Assembly (NCBI GenBank): GCA_050732635.1 | Contig: JBOHRE010000022.1 | Location: 1-41,530, forward strand | Length of the DNA: 41,530 nucleotides | From: JBOHRE01 sp050732635 | Lineage (GTDB): Bacteria; Gemmatimonadota; Gemmatimonadetes; Longimicrobiales; RSA9 | Direction of reading: 5' to 3' | Shown: one piece after another, positions 33,893-41,157 of the stretch | How the letters are laid out: the number at the start of each line of letters is the position of its first letter | Numbering within the stretch: the first letter of the stretch is position 1 | Translations under genes and position numbers: made by a program | Notes under the pieces: model-generated | Seen by the model: the letters and a program-made list of their open reading frames with translations, nothing else | The model's database searches: none | What the model was told of the DNA's origin: nothing

Positions 33893-34648
33893 TCATGCAG
33901 CGTGCGAAACGGTGCCGATCAACAATGGCTGATAGTACACTCCATCGAGGCGCTGCACATCTACGAGCCCAACGGTACGCATGACGTCCAGCAATTCAGG
34001 GATCGAAACCGCAAAATAACTGGTTTGTACGTCCGCCACTGACTCGGGCTCGCCTTCGAGGGAGCGGATCCGCAGTCGCAGGTTGTAGAACCGTCCGTGC
34101 CATTCCCACTCCTGCTCGACGTGGTAGCGGCGGCCCTCCCATTCCCGTTCACCGTACGGAACGGTCTGTTGCGTGCCGGTTGGCTGGGGGACGTAGTCAC
34201 GAACAGATATCACCACACCACCACCGGGGCGCACGCATCGCGCCATCTCTCGCATGGCGGATGCGATCTCCGCAATTGACATGAGGTGCGGGAGGGCATT
34301 GTCACAGGCGATGACCGCGTCTGCCCATCCGGAGCGGAAGGGCAGCGCTCGAAAGTCTGCCGCGACGAAGCTGGCGACGAGCTCTCGGGACGCGACTTCC
34401 GACGAAGCTCGATGAAGCGCCTCTACTGAGATGTCACTTCCCACCATACGGAATCCGTGGGCGGCGAAGCCAAGCAATTGCGTACCAATGCCTGCGGCCG
34501 CGTCCAGGACCAAGCCAGGCTGAGGCAGCCACCGCTCGAGAATGCGAGCCAGAGCTGCTGACTGCCGCGCTATGCTTTGCTCCCAGTCTTCAAAGATCAG
34601 GTGGTAAGCACCGGCAAGCCGATCGTAGAAGTGGCGGGGATCAGTCAT
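33893..34648 (-). CDS. Class I SAM-dependent methyltransferase (cassette gene)
   Basis: 251 residues, intact. The SAM-binding motif I is VLDAAAGIGTQLLGF (about 47-61), the acidic end of strand 2 is in VGSDISVEAL, the post-I region is DFRALPF and motif IV is DAVIACDNALPHL. The second half (SLEGEPESVADVQTS) resembles the C-terminal substrate region of small-molecule methyltransferases such as the glycine/sarcosine type. The substrate is unknown. The 57-bp IS-end-like repeat lies directly upstream of its ATG, at a distance of 6 bases. Confidence 0.88.
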   Translation of the reverse strand: MTDPRHFYDRLAGAYHLIFEDWEQSIARQSAALARILERWLPQPGLVLDAAAGIGTQLLGFAAHGFRMVGSDISVEALHRASSEVASRELVASFVAADFRALPFRSGWADAVIACDNALPHLMSIAEIASAMREMARCVRPGGGVVISVRDYVPQPTGTQQTVPYGEREWEGRRYHVEQEWEWHGRFYNLRLRIRSLEGEPESVADVQTSYFAVSIPELLDVMRTVGLVDVQRLDGVYYQPLLIGTVSHAA

Positions 34649-34654
34649 TGGCTA

Positions 34655-34711
34655 TTGAACAGCCGGGGACATGGGTAACACTCTAGACCGGGCACATGGG
34701 TAACACTTTCA
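34655..34711 (-). repeat. 57-bp IS-terminus-like repeat, copy 1
   Basis: This block and the one at 37325-37381 are identical over 57 bases except for one position (A here, G there). Inside each, the 19-base unit ACATGGGTAACACT plus CCGGG/CCGGGC occurs twice, 26 bases apart. Read on the minus strand the sequence starts TGAAAGTGTTACCCATGTGC. From memory this type of doubled, GTTAC-containing end is seen at termini of IS481-type elements, but no transposase of that kind is nearby. Both copies point the same way and sit just 5' of a minus-strand gene. Confidence 0.6.
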
Positions 34712-34715
34712 AGAA

Positions 34716-34781
34716 GTGGAGCGTGCGCACGCCCTGCTGCGAGAGGAGCATGAGCTCCTAAAAAAACATGAAGTACAGAAA
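34716..34781 (+). pseudogene. Fragment of an IS3-family OrfA (transposase subunit) coil
   Basis: The plus strand here encodes VERAHALLREEHELLKK, the sort of leucine-heptad end found at the C-terminus of OrfA in IS3 elements, and it is followed by an A7 run (34760-34766) like the slippery site for OrfA-OrfB frameshifting. Nothing upstream completes the gene, and its orientation is opposite to the surrounding cassette genes. This is a short remnant and the assignment rests on its wording alone. Confidence 0.4.
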
Positions 34782-34839
34782 CCCGACACTTCCAACAACG
34801 ATGGTGAACGGAAAGGTACGCCGCCGCCGCCGATCACGC

Positions 34840-35459
34840 TCAGCCCGCGTCGGAGCCCCGGTAGGTGTTGACCAGGACTCCGGATCGCAGGGCGCGGGTC
34901 TCGACCAGGGTGAGTCTGGCGAGCGCGAACCCGTCGGAGAACAGTTTCTTGCCGGTGCCCAGCACGAGCGGGTAGACGGCGAGCCGGTACTCGTCGACCA
35001 AGTCGTGCTCGGCCAGCGTCCTGATCAGCTCGGTGCTCCCCCACACGCGGATCTCGCCGCCCGGCTCCGCACGCAGCTTCTTCACCGCAGCCGGCACGTC
35101 GGGGCCGAGAAGCTGCGAGTTCTGCCAGCCGACCTCGGTCAGCGTGCGCGACGCAACGTACTTGGTGATGCGGTTGTACCTCCTGGTGAGCTGCCCCTGC
35201 AGACCCTCGGCGTTCTCGTCCCACACGCCCCAGGCGCCGGCGAAGATCCCGTACGTCCTGCGGCCGAGCAGCAGCGCCTCGGTCCTGCTCTCCCACTCCC
35301 CGACGATCTCCCCGATCTCCCCGAGGTTGTCCATCTGCTCGTCATACTCCAACGTCCAGCCGCCGTGCTCGAAGCCGCCTTCGCGGTCCTCGTCCGGGCC
35401 GTCTCCCGACTGGACGACGCCGTCGAGGGTGATAACGCCTGCACCACGATCGTGCTCAT
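34840..35459 (-). pseudogene. Dihydrofolate reductase-like protein 2, frameshifted
   Basis: The reading begins at ATG 35457-35459 (MSTIVVQAL, with AAGGAGAA before it) and continues in another frame as ITLDGVVQSGDGPDEDR and onward to NTYRGSDAG*. The switch needs one missing base at about 35433-35440, and the 620-base span (206 codons plus 2) agrees. The body is a full RibD_C/YyaP-like domain (LLLGRRTYGIF, YVASRTL, GSTELIRTL, YPLVLGTGKKLF). It is best read as one base short. Related but not identical to the first copy at 33198. Confidence 0.75.
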
Positions 35460-35532
35460 ATTCGGTTCTCCTTGGTCTGGTTCGGGCTCTTGTCTTGTCC
35501 ACGAACAGTCTCTGGCGGCCACTTCTAGCAGC

Positions 35533-35950
35533 TCAAACCGACGGGGAAGCCGGGGTGCGCGCCTGCGACCGGCTCCCTTTTCGCGCCGGGATCGGGCGCA
35601 CGCGCCACCGCGCGTAGGCTACGAACCCAGCCAGGAGGAAGAGGATCGCCGTGATCACAGCCGAGCCAGTCTCGCCTCTGGAGACATGCAGCACGGTCGC
35701 GCTCGCGACCACGAAGGCGAGAGAGCCGGCGGCCAACGGCACCATCGACGGCACTATGCGGGTCATCGCCGGCAGGATCACGCCGATGGCGCCGGCTATC
35801 TCCGCTACGCCGAGGAAAAGGCGGAACCCGATCCCCAGCTGCTCGTTGATGATGGGAAGAAGCTCCGGCGGCGGGGAAACCAGCATCCAGCCGTGTGCCG
35901 CGAAGACCGCAGCCGAGGAGTACCTGCAGGATCCAAAGCACGATGTTCAT
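35533..35950 (-). pseudogene. DoxX-family membrane protein, frameshifted
   Basis: From the ATG at 35948-35950 (AAGGAGG nine bases before it) the frame reads MNIVLWILQVLL, then shifts by one inserted base near 35914, and continues as WMLVSPPPELLPIINEQLGIGFRLFLGVAE and so on to the stop. The 418-base length is 139 codons plus 1, as expected. DoxX-type proteins are four-helix membrane proteins linked to redox or quinone functions, not well defined. The gene lies 73 bases upstream of the second dihydrofolate reductase-like gene in the same direction; the two may have moved together. Confidence 0.75.
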
Positions 35951-36182
35951 TGGGGGCCTCCTTCGTTTCGACGGTGATAGTGATCGGTTTCACCCTATGC
36001 GTCGGACGGGGGACCGCGGAATCGACATGCGGTTGAGCTCGGTGCGCGATCTCGACACTGCCGGAGCAATGTTCTAACGAGCCGTAGAGCGTCTCGAAAA
36101 AGTTGGGGCCACGCGTCCGTTCTCGGCGCGTCGACGACGGGAGCAACTGGGAGTCGAAGGTGTGGAGCCGGTCCGCCGCCCC
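35951..36182. other. Non-coding spacer upstream of the doxX gene
   Basis: This stretch holds no gene I can support. It contains the ribosome site of the DoxX gene, a weak attC-like box (minus GTTAGAA at 36072-36078) and short GC-rich inverted pieces. Frames on both strands that cross it carry no recognisable protein. Confidence 0.4.
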
Positions 36183-36189
36183 GGGCGTA

Positions 36190-36296
36190 ACCTGCGGCGC
36201 GCGAAGCGCGCTGGGATCTTCCCTCGGTTTCGTAGACACCAATTTCCTACGCCGCCCGCCACTCAAAGTCAATCGGGGAGCGGTACCCCAACGCGG
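36190..36296 (-). repeat. 107-bp direct repeat, copy 1 (attC tip plus IS3 right end)
   Basis: Identical to 41136-41242 except for one base (cgTaga here, cgCaga there). It spans 22 bases that I take as attC hairpin tip, and 85 bases of the IS3 element's 3' end including the last codons of its transposase. Both copies have the same orientation. Confidence 0.95.
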
Positions 36297-36330
36297 TTGC
36301 TCATGTCTACCAAAGTGAGGGATGTGCCGC
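36212..36330 (-). mobile_element. Internally deleted IS3-family element (ends only)
   Basis: The outer right end reads TGGGATCTTCCCTCGGTTTC on the plus strand and is followed by the final 15 transposase codons (GYRSPIDFEWRAA, stop at 36247-36249). The match to the other copy stops at 36296. The next 34 bases contain TCCCTC..TTT..GTAGACA on the minus strand, like the right-end repeat, so this may be the opposite IS end joined after deletion of the middle. No transposase function remains. The left boundary is approximate. Confidence 0.6.
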
Positions 36331-36349
36331 TGTCAGGTGCATGCGCCCG

Positions 36350-37304
36350 TTAGCCAGCGATCCTCCCAGTTGAAGAAGCTACGAATTCGCGAACGAGGCG
36401 CGCGCACTCTTCTGCGTCATCCCACCATGGCAGGTGCCCGATGCCAACAACTTCGAGCCGTGCGTCGGGCAATAGGTCTGTGGCCGTGCGCCCGGCATCC
36501 AGCGATCCGAAAGGATCATTCTTTCCCCAGATGAAGAGCGTTGGCTGCATCACGCCGCGTAGTTCGTCCTCCGTAATGCGCATCTCACGACTTGGTCCCT
36601 TCAGTGTTAGGAAACGGCGCAGGAGGGTGCGCCAAGACTGCTGGACATTCGGCAAGTTCCCGAAACGGTACCAGGCTTCAGCCTCCACTTGGGACCAACG
36701 CTGGCCGACTTCGGATAGATGCCCGAGGACCTGGGGAAGATCGCGTGCCTTGGTTGGGTTCGCTGGGGACATCAGCTTGACCAACGCGCGGCCGAGGAGG
36801 GGAAGGCTCATGAGCCGCATGGGAAACGGGGCTGATGTGTTCGGGATCACTGCGGGACAGCCAAGCATCACCATTCGTGACACTCGCGCGGGCGCTGCTA
36901 TCGCTAGCTGAAAGGTCCACCAACCACCCATCGAGTTGGCCACAAACGCTGCCTGACGCACTCCTGCCGCGCCGAGAACTGCTTCGAGCACGTCGACCGC
37001 AAGCTTCCGAACATCTACCTCAAGGAAGTCGACACCGTCACTGAGCCCGCCACCGGGACGATCGAGGGTGATGCATCGAAAATCGGTGAGTCGAGCCATC
37101 AACGCCGCCCACCCCAACGCCTCACCGAGTCCCCCCTGCACGAAGATTAGGGGCTCTCCAGATGGGCTGCCGCACTCGAGCATGCGCACCCGCAGCCAGC
37201 GGCTGCTCAGTTTCGACAAAGCGCTCGACGACGGTCAGGCGATAGTCCTGCCAGAGTTCGCTCTCGGAATCACGGGCGGCCGTGGTCAGGCTGTTCTCTG
37301 CCAT
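36350..37304 (-). pseudogene. Alpha/beta hydrolase, frameshifted near the N-terminus
   Basis: Translation should start at ATG 37302-37304 (GGAGGCAAAAG just before it) as MAENSLTTAARDSESELWQD through ERFVE, then shift frame at about 37211-37213, where one extra A occurs. It continues as LSSRWLRVRMLECGSPSGEP to the end. The 955-base length is 318 codons plus 1. The main part is complete: nucleophile elbow FVANSMGGWW, acid Asp in WGKNDPFG and His in GIGHLPWW. An internal ATG at 37217-37219 could still give a 289-residue protein. Its TAA stop lies in the attC R'' box, the usual cassette arrangement. Substrate unknown. Confidence 0.8.
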
Positions 37305-37324
37305 CTTTTGCCTCCATGCCATCT

Positions 37325-37381
37325 TTGAACAGCCGGGGACATGGGTAACACTCTAGACCGGGCACATGGGTAGCACTTTCA
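37325..37381 (-). repeat. 57-bp IS-terminus-like repeat, copy 2
   Basis: The second copy of the block described at 34655-34711, in the same orientation, ending 20 bases upstream of the hydrolase ATG. It separates the attC at 37420-37518 from the hydrolase gene, so it appears to have entered the cassette after its formation. Confidence 0.6.
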
Positions 37382-37419
37382 TTGAGCACTCCACCCCGGT
37401 GCGGAGGTCAAACGGCCCG

Positions 37420-37518
37420 ATCCAACTGTGAACCGGTTGTCCTGGAGCCCGAGCCGATAAGGCGAGCGGCTCCGGGCCCGCTCCCTCTTCACGCGTCAGC
37501 TTCACGCCCTCGTTAGGC
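37420..37518 (-). other. Probable attC recombination site (99 bp)
   Basis: On the minus strand the site starts with R'' GCCTAAC (37512-37518) followed by GAGGGCGTGAAGCTGACG, a common form of cassette attC left ends. It ends with R' GTTGGAT (37420-37426, GTTRRRY). Within it GTGAA pairs with TTCAC and a central GGAGCC/GGCTCC stem gives a hairpin. It follows the msrB-msrA genes by 91 bases, where their cassette should end. Pairing of the outer arms is only partial, hence the moderate confidence. Confidence 0.55.
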
Positions 37519-37609
37519 GGCGATTCCGGGTTTTCTAGGACCGAGCAGCCACGCCAGTATGAGCAGGAGTTGCCGTGGACTCGCCAGCGGTCTCCCGCTT
37601 GGGAAGGAT

Positions 37610-38087
37610 TCAGTTGGGACGAGGGAAGTGACAGGTGTAGCCATTCGGATAGCGCTCCAGATAGTCCTGGTGCTCCGGCTCGGCTTCCCAGAAGTCGCCG
37701 ACAGGCGTCACCTCGGTGACGACCTTGCCCGGCCATAGGCCCGACGCGTTCACGTCGGCGATCGTCTGCTCCGCCACCCTTCTCTGCTCGTCGCTCGTAT
37801 AGAAGATCGCCGAACGTTAGCTTGTGCCGATATCGTTGCCCTGACGGTTCCGCGTCGTGGGATCGTGGATTTGGAAGAAATACTCCAGGATGCGTCGGTA
37901 GCTCGTCTCCGCTGTATCGAAGACGATTTCGATCCCTTCCGCATGAGTACCATGGTTGCGGTAGGTCGCGTTCGGAGTGTCGCCGCCAGTATAGCCGACG
38001 CGAGTCGAGACAACGCCGGGAAGCTTGCGGATCAAGGTCCTGCATCCGCCAGAAGCACCCCCCAGCAAGTACGGCGCGCTGGTGCAT
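37610..38087 (-). pseudogene. msrA: Peptide methionine sulfoxide reductase MsrA, inactivated
   Basis: The protein begins MHQRAVLAGGCFW at ATG 38085-38087, one base after the msrB stop. Two lesions break it. An extra base at about 38033-38036 shifts the frame before IRKLPGVVSTRVGYTGG. An in-frame TAA at 37818-37820 replaces the Tyr codon expected after GNDIGTS. Past it, the MsrA sequence continues as RSAIFYTSDEQRR to HFPRPN*, and 478 bases is 159 codons plus 1. The catalytic Cys of GCFW is present, but GCFWGM reads GCFWRM. With both lesions it is almost certainly not functional. Confidence 0.85.
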
Positions 38088-38088
38088 G

Positions 38089-38532
38089 TTAAACCTCCTC
38101 AACCTGATCGAGATATTCGCCGTAGCCCTCGCTCTCCATATCGTCGCGATGGATGAACCGGAGCGACGCGGAATTGATGCAGTAGCGCAGGCCACCGCGA
38201 TCAGCCGGGCCATCCGGGAAGACGTGGCCGAGGTGGCTGTCGCCGTGGGTTGATCTAACCTCGGTCCTGATCATCCCATGGGAGGTGTCCCGCAACTCGT
38301 TGATGTTTGCGGAAACGATAGGCTTAGTGAAACTTGGCCACCCGCAGCCCGACTCAAACTTGTCGGACGACGCAAAGAGAGGCTCGCCTGAGACGATGTC
38401 CACGTAGATGCCAGGCTCCGTGTGATCGTTGTATTCCCCGGTGAACGGGCGTTCGGTGCCCGCCTCCTGAGTGACACGGCGCTGCTCTGCCGTCAGTCGA
38501 TCGATCGCCTCCTGCGACTTTCCATACTGCAT
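38089..38532 (-). CDS. msrB: Peptide methionine-R-sulfoxide reductase MsrB
   Basis: 147 residues, intact. It reduces methionine-R-sulfoxide in proteins, using a catalytic Cys118 in LRYCINSASLRF, with the conserved GCGWPSF (62-68) and HLGHVFPDGP (100-109). The two zinc-binding CxxC pairs of many MsrB proteins are missing (here SGEPLF and STHGDSHLGH), so this is a zinc-free type. A good ribosome-binding site (TTGGAGGCTC) precedes the ATG. It forms a two-gene cassette with the broken msrA. Confidence 0.93.
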   Translation of the reverse strand: MQYGKSQEAIDRLTAEQRRVTQEAGTERPFTGEYNDHTEPGIYVDIVSGEPLFASSDKFESGCGWPSFTKPIVSANINELRDTSHGMIRTEVRSTHGDSHLGHVFPDGPADRGGLRYCINSASLRFIHRDDMESEGYGEYLDQVEEV

Positions 38533-38638
38533 AATGAGCCTCCAATACTTTGTTTGAGAGCCGAGCGCGTTGCTGTTAGCTCACCATTCGCGAAGCTATG
38601 GAAAGTATACGGCGTGGGCGTTGGGCATCCCCGAGTCC

Positions 38639-39556
38639 TCACGGACGAACGCGGATGATCGTCTTCCCCTTGCGTCGCTCGGTCGGGTTGAAGGCGGCGA
38701 CGGCTTCGTCGAGGGTCGAGACGTTGCCGATGTTCGTCCGCAGTCGTCCGTCCCGCACCCGCTGGACGATCTCACTCAGTTGGGCACGATCTGACTCGAC
38801 AACGAAGTCGACCGCCAGGCCGTCGTCGGGCCGCGCCTCGGGCGGCCCGACGATGGACACCAGTGTTCCTCCGGCTCGAATAAGGCCTGCGGACCGTTTC
38901 CCGATGTCGCCGCCGATGACATCGAACACCAGATCGACTTCGCCGATGTCTTCCAGGGCGTCGTTCTCGAGGTCGACGAACTCCTTCGCGCCGAAGTCGA
39001 GCACCGTCTGACGGTCGGCGGCGCGTCCGGTGCCGATGACGTAGGCGCCGGCCTCTCGTGCGAGTTGCGTCACCATCGACCCAACTGCGCCGGCCGCGCC
39101 GTGCACGAGGACGCTGTGCCCCGCCTGAAGGCGGCCGTGCTCGAACAGTCCCTGCCACGCAGTCAGGCCCGAGATCGGCAGGCTCGCGCCCACCGTGAAG
39201 TCGACGTCGCCTGGCAGCGGCGCGAGGTTGCGTGCCTCGACGGCCGCGTACTCCGCCAGGGTGCCGTCGCGAGTCCAGTCCGTGAGGCCCAACACCCGCT
39301 GTCCCACCGACAGCCCCCTCGTGCCATAGCCGAGGGCGGTGACCACTCCGGCCAGCTCGTGCCCAGGGATCGACGGTGTTCGGTCACGGCCGAGGCGATC
39401 GGTCCAGGTCGAGGGCCACGCCAGCTCAGTCGAGACGAATCCCGACGCATGAACCTGAACGACGACGTCGTTTGTCGCTGCCTGCGGCTCGGGCCGCTCC
39501 ACCAGCTTGATCCCGTCCGTTCCCGCAGCCTGGTCCGTCACCACGATCGCCTTCAT
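38639..39556 (-). CDS. NADP-dependent MDR-family oxidoreductase
   Basis: 305 residues, intact, with GAGGAGAC before the ATG. The medium-chain dehydrogenase fold is clear: the GroES-like half (PGHELAGVVTALG) and the cofactor loop VLVHGAAGAVGSMVTQLARE (about 150-169). Catalytic-zinc ligands (GHE..D..C) and structural-zinc cysteines are absent, which places it with the zinc-free quinone-oxidoreductase-like members. The substrate is unknown. It is flanked by the complete attC on its 5' side (39666), which belongs to the gene before it. No clear attC follows it; only an AGCTAAC-type R''-like box lies at 38571-38577. Confidence 0.88.
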   Translation of the reverse strand: MKAIVVTDQAAGTDGIKLVERPEPQAATNDVVVQVHASGFVSTELAWPSTWTDRLGRDRTPSIPGHELAGVVTALGYGTRGLSVGQRVLGLTDWTRDGTLAEYAAVEARNLAPLPGDVDFTVGASLPISGLTAWQGLFEHGRLQAGHSVLVHGAAGAVGSMVTQLAREAGAYVIGTGRAADRQTVLDFGAKEFVDLENDALEDIGEVDLVFDVIGGDIGKRSAGLIRAGGTLVSIVGPPEARPDDGLAVDFVVESDRAQLSEIVQRVRDGRLRTNIGNVSTLDEAVAAFNPTERRKGKTIIRVRP

Positions 39557-39665
39557 GGGAATTGTCTCCTCGTCATATGCTTCTTTGCTGGAAATGTTGC
39601 AGCGTTGGATGATTCATTGCCAATACTACACCCAGGCAACCGGATCTTGAGTCACGTTCGGCGCC

Positions 39666-39725
39666 GCCTAACGCTCAGCATCAGCGGCGGCGCGCAGCGC
39701 CGGCCGCTGCATGCTGTTGTTAGCC
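39666..39725 (-). other. Complete attC recombination site (60 bp)
   Basis: Minus strand: R'' GGCTAAC (39719-39725), L'' with CAGCATGCAGCGG, then L' CCGCTGATGCTG and R' GTTAGGC (39666-39672) within GCGTTAGGC. The arms pair almost completely (AGCATGCAGCGG against CCGCTGATGCT), with the usual extra base between them, and a GCGC tip. The 60-bp size is that of a classical 59-base element. The orientation places the gene that it ends (39720-40274) upstream, whose TAA stop is within R''. This is the best evidence for an integron cassette in the window. Confidence 0.85.
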
Positions 39726-40274
39726 TGCATCGTTACCACGAATGTCCATTGCGACACGTGCCAAGGCATTGCCGAACTGGTGTCCGCCACGGCTGATCGC
39801 GCGAGTGATTGCCTGGGGGATTTGCGCACCGTGAAGCGCGAGGTGAGCGAACGGGACGATTTTGTCATCACGGCAATGATAGAAGAAAATCCGCGGAATC
39901 CGCGCAAGCTTCTCGGCAACTTTGTAGGGTAGCTTGAGGTCATCAAAGTTCCATTGATCATCGTCCCATGTCGGAGCGGCAAGCACGAACAGGCCCCTGA
40001 TGGAATTCCCAAACTTCTCATCTGACAAGTACTGCAGCAGAATGGATCCGCCCACTGAGTGTGCCACCAGGATCACTTTCCCCGAGATTTTCGATAACTC
40101 CGAAGAGATCTTCTGCCCCCAAACCTCTAAGCTCGGATTGGATTCATCCGGCATTCGGGGGTAGCGCACGTAGTAGTTTGGGCCGAGAGCGCGTTTCAAC
40201 GAATTTGCGAGCAACTTGTCTTCGGCGTGCGCGCCTTCGCCGCCGCCCTGAATGAAAAGAGCACAGGTGCTCAT
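39720..40274 (-). CDS. Small alpha/beta hydrolase (RBBP9/YdeN-like), cassette gene
   Basis: 184 residues, intact. Nucleophile elbow AHSVGGS is at about 71-77, the acidic residue lies in HCRDDKIVPF and the His in SRGGHQF, the classic RBBP9/YdeN serine-hydrolase triad on a compact fold. The specific substrate is unknown. The DNA is less GC-rich than the host (29 of 60 G+C in 39901-39960), in keeping with transfer. It overlaps the gene before it by four bases (ATGA) and ends in the attC R'' box. Confidence 0.85.
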   Translation of the reverse strand: MSTCALFIQGGGEGAHAEDKLLANSLKRALGPNYYVRYPRMPDESNPSLEVWGQKISSELSKISGKVILVAHSVGGSILLQYLSDEKFGNSIRGLFVLAAPTWDDDQWNFDDLKLPYKVAEKLARIPRIFFYHCRDDKIVPFAHLALHGAQIPQAITRAISRGGHQFGNALARVAMDIRGNDAG

Positions 40275-41091
40275 TTACGCCCAACTGCACAGATTGATAC
40301 ATTCTGAATGCGAAAGCTCCCATCGACTGCCGCGTAACGCCGGAACTCTTGGGCGAGTCGGTGCTGATACTCCGTCTGCCGCCTGGGTGGCTGATCCGAG
40401 AGTAAAGCGGCGACTACCGGGGAAAGATCCACGAGGTATTGGGTGAACGCTTCGGCGGACGCCAACTCCAGGGTGACAGTCAACTTTTCAGCACGTACAT
40501 CGGTAAACCCGGCGCGAATCATCACGCTTTCCAATGCGTCTTCCGGTACTTCGGTGGGCGGCTCCTGTCGGGGCGGCACTGCATGAAACATCTCTTGGGC
40601 GACGGTTATAGCGATGCTGGTGACGGGAAGTCTTGACGCTTCGTCCCAGACCGAAGTGGCAAATGAGCCATTGGGCATCAGCATTCGCTTTATCTTGACC
40701 AGCAGATTCGAATGATCTGGTAGCGACGTTATTCCCCAGCGACAAAGAATGGCATCAAAGCTGCAGTCGGGAAAATCCAGGCATTCCGCATCGGCCTCGA
40801 GAAACTCGACATTCGTCAGTCCCGATGTACTTGCTCTGATCCGAGCTATATCGAGCATCTGCTTTGAGATGTCGGTGGCGACAACCCGCCCCGCAGAACC
40901 GACACGGCTTGCAGCCGACAAGGCGGGTTCGCCGATGCCCGTCGCGATGTCCAATACGCGCTGGCCGGGTGCGATTTCCGCCAGCTCGACTCGATCGTAC
41001 GCCACCACTTTTCCCAACCCGCGGCGACGCGATCCCATTGTTGACGCTGTCGATCCTTGTAATGCTCTGCGTCTGCAAGTCCAGCCTTCAT
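40271..41091 (-). pseudogene. SAM-dependent methyltransferase with a frame-breaking deletion
   Basis: Translation starts at ATG 41089-41091 (MKAGLADAEHYKDRQRQQWD to EKWWRTIE). About 25 codons in, near 41015, the frame must shift to continue as VELAEIAPGQRVLDIATGIG and so on to the end. Relatives have about ten to fifteen further residues at this point, so bases were probably lost between two GATCGAG-like words (ACGATCGAGTCGAG). The 821-base span is 273 codons plus 2, as expected. The Rossmann core (motif I VLDIATGIGEPAL, ATDISKQML) is complete. Its stop overlaps the hydrolase start. Confidence 0.75.
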
Positions 41092-41116
41092 GGTGTCGAT
41101 CGCATCTGCATATGCA

Positions 41117-41157
41117 GGCTAACGCCTTGCGCATCACCTGCGGCGCGCGAAGCGCGC
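41117..41157 (-). other. Right half of an attC site, cut by an IS3 element
   Basis: The minus strand reads GCGCGCTTCGCGCGCCGCAGG (tip and L' arm) followed by TGATGCGCAAGGC and R' GTTAGCC (41117-41123). The other arm would lie beyond the IS at 41158. The first codon of the methyltransferase follows 26 bases after R', as expected for a cassette start. The arm resembles that of the site at 36183-36355 (both have ACCTGCGGCGCGCG). Confidence 0.6.

Larger units (their letters stand above)
36183..36355 (-). other. attC site interrupted by an IS3-end remnant
   Basis: On the minus strand the site begins with R''-like GGCTAAC (36349-36355). Its L'' arm runs GGGCG..ACCTG..CGGC, and the complementary L' arm GCCGCAGG..TACGCCC lies at 36183-36198. 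The two arms match in that order (GGGCG, ACCTG, CGGC) but are separated by a GCGCGC hairpin tip and about 120 bases of IS3 end sequence at 36212-36330. The R' box expected at about 36176-36182 is GGGGCGG instead of GTTAGCC, so the site is damaged. The stop codon TAA of the hydrolase gene lies inside R''. Confidence 0.65.

Noticed and set aside
33198..35459. Trimethoprim-resistance dihydrofolate reductases
   Set aside because: Both proteins belong to the RibD_C/YyaP-like family. FolA/DfrA/DfrB motifs are absent, so a resistance call is not justified.
36067..36078. Extra attC upstream of the doxX gene (minus GTTAGAA)
   Set aside because: It departs from GTTRRRY at the last base and no complementary arm is found.
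36350..36355. Chance origin of the TAA stop in the hydrolase attC box
   Set aside because: Considered, but the same arrangement occurs at 39720, so a cassette origin is more economical.
34655..37381. A composite transposon bounded by the two 57-bp repeats
   Set aside because: The repeats are direct, not inverted. No matching transposase lies between, and attC and other IS pieces interrupt the segment.
37818..37825. attC box inside msrA (minus AGCTAAC)
   Set aside because: MsrA sequence continues in frame on both sides, so it is a Tyr-to-stop change rather than a recombination site.
38560..38640. A complete attC between the oxidoreductase and msrB genes
   Set aside because: R''-like boxes (AGCTAAC near 38571 and GCCCAAC near 38619, minus strand) exist but I found no R' with matching arms.
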